Position numbers and translations under genes: made by a program. DNA of 15,517 bases. It comes from QHWT01 sp046734675 (GTDB lineage: Bacteria; Acidobacteriota; Vicinamibacteria; Vicinamibacterales; 2-12-FULL-66-21). The DNA lies in NCBI GenBank assembly GCA_046734675.1, contig JBKPRU010000279.1, positions 1-15,517 on the forward strand. The letters run 5' to 3'. Shown piece after piece: positions 13,327 through 15,517 of this stretch (position 1 is its first letter; every line of letters begins with the position of its first letter). The notes under the pieces are model-generated. The model was given only the letters and a program-made list of their open reading frames with translations. It ran no database searches and was not told the DNA's origin.

Positions 13327-15517
13327 TCCACCTTCAAGGCCTCGACGGGATCGATTCGACGGATTGGCGTGGCCGCCGCCAGCGCGGCGCCGCCCCCCAC
13401 CATCAGCAGCAGCAATGACACGCCGGCGATCGGGAGTGGATTGAACGGCTCGATGCCGAACAGCACCGCCCGCAGCGCCGGCAGCGTCGTCAGCACGACG
13501 ATGGCGCCCGCCGCGAGACCGGCCCCAATAGGCTTGATCGCATCGACCAGTACAATCCGGACGTTCTCACGGCGTTTGGCGCCAAGCGCAGCGCGAATCG
13601 CCAGCTCACGGCCGCGCAGCCCGACGCTGAACGCGGTGACGGCGTAGACGCCTGCCGCGGCCAGCAACAGCGCGACTGCCGCAAAGACCCGCACGAGCCA
13701 CAGATTGACGCGTCGCGGCGCCAGTGCGGCCGCCAACGCCTCCTCCATCGTCTGCATCGCCGACGCGGGAACGTCTGCATCGACCGCGCGCAGCTCGCGC
13801 TTGACCAGCTCGCGCAGGCGCGCCGGATCGCCCGTCGTCCGGATACCCCAATACATGTTGTTCGCGAGCCACTGGATCGTCATGTTCGGTACCTGTGGAA
13901 TCGGCACGTAGAGATCGGGCGTGAGCTCGGCATCGAGTCCGTAGTGCTTCACGTCCCCGACCACGCCCACGATCAATGCGGTGCGGACCGCGTCGGTGTC
14001 CGCGATCGCGATCCGTTGTCCCACCGTCCTTCCGACATCCCAGAACCGCCGCGCGAGCGTCGTGCTGACGAGCACCACCGGCTCGCTCGACCCGGTGTCG
14101 CGGTCCTCGAGCGATCGTCCCGCAATCTGCGGGATTCCAAACGTCCGTAGATAGGTTGGACTGACCATGCGGTACTCCGCCTGCGGCCGCTGATCGGCGG
14201 GCGGCGCCGGACGATCCGCGGGCCACACGTCCGCGGTCGCGTGATAGCCGTTCAGCGGGACGACGTTGACGGCGGCTGCATCGATGACGCCGGGGAGCGC
14301 GGTGAGGCGCGGGCGCAGCGCGTCGACGAATCGCTGCGCATCCGCTGGAAGACGATAGCGGCCGCGCGGCAGCGACAGCCTCATCGTCAGCAGGCGTTCG
14401 GGAGCAAACCCGGGGTCGACCGCGGCGAGCCGCGACACGCTCTGCGAGAGCACCAGCGCCAGCGTTACGAGCGCGGAGGCGACGGCCACTTCAATCGCGA
14501 CGAACGCGGAACGCAGACGTCGATTCGCGGCGGACGCCGCACGATTCGAACGAAGCACTGTGGCGCCGCCGGCCGCGCTCAGGCGCACGGCGGGAAGCGC
14601 CCCGAACGCGAGCGCGGCGGCAATCGCCACGATGGTCGAGAAGACGAAGACGCGCGGGTTCGATGCGTTGGCCGGGGTGAGCGCGACGAGATCCGGAGGC
14701 GCGAGCGACACGAGTGCGCTGGCGGTCAGCCACTGTATCAGCAGTCCACCCGCGCAGGCCGCGGCCGCAACGATGGCAGCCTCGGCCAGGACCTGTCGTG
14801 CGAGCCGCACGCGCGATGCGCCAAGCGCCGCGCGCAACGCGAACTCGTGTTCGCGACGAAGCGCCGCGGCGAGGAACAGGTTCGCGACATTCGCGCAAGC
14901 AATCAGCAGCACGAGGACCACCGCCCCCTGGAGCAGGAGCAGCGTCGGCGCCTGCCTCGCCACGAGCGCGCGCTGCCAGACGACGACGCGCGTGCCAAGG
15001 TGCGTGGCATTGGTCCGCGGGTATGCCACGCGCAGCCGCTGCATGATCGCGTCGAGGTCCGCCTGCGCCTGCCCCGGCGTCACACCGGGACCGAGCCGCG
15101 CGATGACACGTACGAAGCCCGCGTCTCGTGAGGCGCGCCGCGGATCGGTGTCCATGGGAAACGGCGCGATGAGATCCGCGTCGCGGATCGGCATGATGAA
15201 CGCGCGCGGCAGCACGCCGACGACGGTGTAGCTGTCGCCGTTCAGCGTCACGGATGAACCAACTGCAGAAGCGCTCGCGCCGAAACGGCGCACCCAGAAC
15301 CCGTGTGTGAGCACGATGACCCGGCCGCCGCTTCCCTGCTCGTCCTCGGGCAGCAGCGTGCGGCCGAGTGCCGCGGAGACGCCGAGGATCGGGAAGAGCG
15401 ACGCGGACGCTTTCATCCCCTGCACGCGTTCGGCGTCGCCTCCGGTCAGGTTCGCACTCCACTGGAACACGGCGGCTATCCCATCGAAGGTACGCGCGCC
15501 GTCGCGCAGATCGCGGT
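13323..15517 (-). CDS. ADOP-type FtsX/MacB-like ABC transporter permease (partial, N-terminus beyond the right edge)
   Basis: The frame is open to the window edge; the GTG at 15470 is internal, since upstream codons read RDLRDGARTFDGIAA, typical of this family. About 730 residues are visible of a family near 800-870. The first periplasmic (MacB-PCD-like) region is followed by an FtsX helix block (LLLLQGAVVLVLLIACANVA and ALRAALGASRVRLARQ). A second half repeats the plan: a helix starting RSAFVAIEVAVASALVTLAL, a periplasmic region, and a last FtsX block (LVRVFAAVALLLAAAGVYAV to LAIRAALGAKR) ending RIDPVEALKVE. This is the acidobacterial duplicated orphan permease (ADOP) layout. These inner-membrane proteins often lack an adjacent ATPase gene; whether one lies beyond the edge is unknown. 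Cargo is not predictable. Confidence 0.92.
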   Translation of the reverse strand, partial: RDLRDGARTFDGIAAVFQWSANLTGGDAERVQGMKASASLFPILGVSAALGRTLLPEDEQGSGGRVIVLTHGFWVRRFGASASAVGSSVTLNGDSYTVVGVLPRAFIMPIRDADLIAPFPMDTDPRRASRDAGFVRVIARLGPGVTPGQAQADLDAIMQRLRVAYPRTNATHLGTRVVVWQRALVARQAPTLLLLQGAVVLVLLIACANVANLFLAAALRREHEFALRAALGASRVRLARQVLAEAAIVAAAACAGGLLIQWLTASALVSLAPPDLVALTPANASNPRVFVFSTIVAIAAALAFGALPAVRLSAAGGATVLRSNRAASAANRRLRSAFVAIEVAVASALVTLALVLSQSVSRLAAVDPGFAPERLLTMRLSLPRGRYRLPADAQRFVDALRPRLTALPGVIDAAAVNVVPLNGYHATADVWPADRPAPPADQRPQAEYRMVSPTYLRTFGIPQIAGRSLEDRDTGSSEPVVLVSTTLARRFWDVGRTVGQRIAIADTDAVRTALIVGVVGDVKHYGLDAELTPDLYVPIPQVPNMTIQWLANNMYWGIRTTGDPARLRELVKRELRAVDADVPASAMQTMEEALAAALAPRRVNLWLVRVFAAVALLLAAAGVYAVTAFSVGLRGRELAIRAALGAKRRENVRIVLVDAIKPIGAGLAAGAIVVLTTLPALRAVLFGIEPFNPLPIAGVSLLLLMVGGGAALAAATPIRRIDPVEALKVE

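Noticed and set aside
14241..15131. Plus-strand 296-codon frame opposite the ADOP permease, and similar ones at 4727-5536 and 8813-9772
   Set aside because: All are Arg/His/Gln-rich antisense shadows of strongly supported genes with no motifs of their own.
15468..15470. GTG as the start of the ADOP permease
   Set aside because: The frame continues upstream to the window edge with family-like residues (RDLRDGARTFDGIAA), so the true start lies outside.

Overview
The window (15.5 kb, high GC with strong G/C in third codon positions) most likely comes from an Acidobacteriota genome, probably the Vicinamibacteria group. The markers are a protein with the VWFA-related Acidobacterial domain, a large FtsX/MacB-type permease of the acidobacterial duplicated orphan permease (ADOP) type, and a HipA-like kinase paired with a DUF3037 protein. 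This taxonomic call is inference from family content; no rRNA gene is present.

Left third (1-5791, minus strand): one compact operon for a periplasm-facing, selenocysteine-containing formate dehydrogenase. Its order is catalytic subunit (Tat signal, 4Fe-4S, Mo/W-bisPGD), four-cluster ferredoxin subunit with a C-terminal membrane helix, NrfD/PsrC-type quinone-interacting membrane subunit, small lipoprotein, and the maturation factor FdhE, which runs off the left edge. Neighbouring genes overlap by 4 bp or are separated by 1-3 bp. The catalytic subunit is split by an in-frame TGA at 5216-5218. It is followed at the canonical distance by a perfect 6-bp hairpin with a GGTCT loop, a bacterial SECIS element, so the TGA should be read as Sec192. 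A Tat-exported OprO/P-like porin-family protein gene (Sec-type signal, see its entry) starts divergently 171 bp away and may share the control region.

Middle (7034-10800): three tandem palindromic repeats follow the porin gene. Then, on the minus strand, come an overlapping HipA-like kinase/DUF3037 pair, a short dispersed-type repeat with matching inverted ends, and a secreted VWFA-like protein with a degenerate metal site. A short plus-strand gene for a 60-residue tail-anchored protein follows, preceded by about 100 nt that can fold into a three-stem structure.

Right part (10811-15517): a small unrecognised minus-strand gene, a plus-strand HI0933/YhiN-like flavoprotein, and a strong 10-bp hairpin ahead of a small charged coiled-coil gene. 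A minus-strand operon follows, made of an ADOP permease (5' end beyond the window) overlapping a DinB-family protein by 4 bp.

No tRNA, rRNA, CRISPR array or transposase gene was recognised. No intergenic stretch exceeds 300 bp. The best-supported notable item is the recoded formate dehydrogenase; I see no clear evidence for an entirely new system. The structured leader at 10483-10584 and the hairpin at 12506-12542 are the least explained signals.
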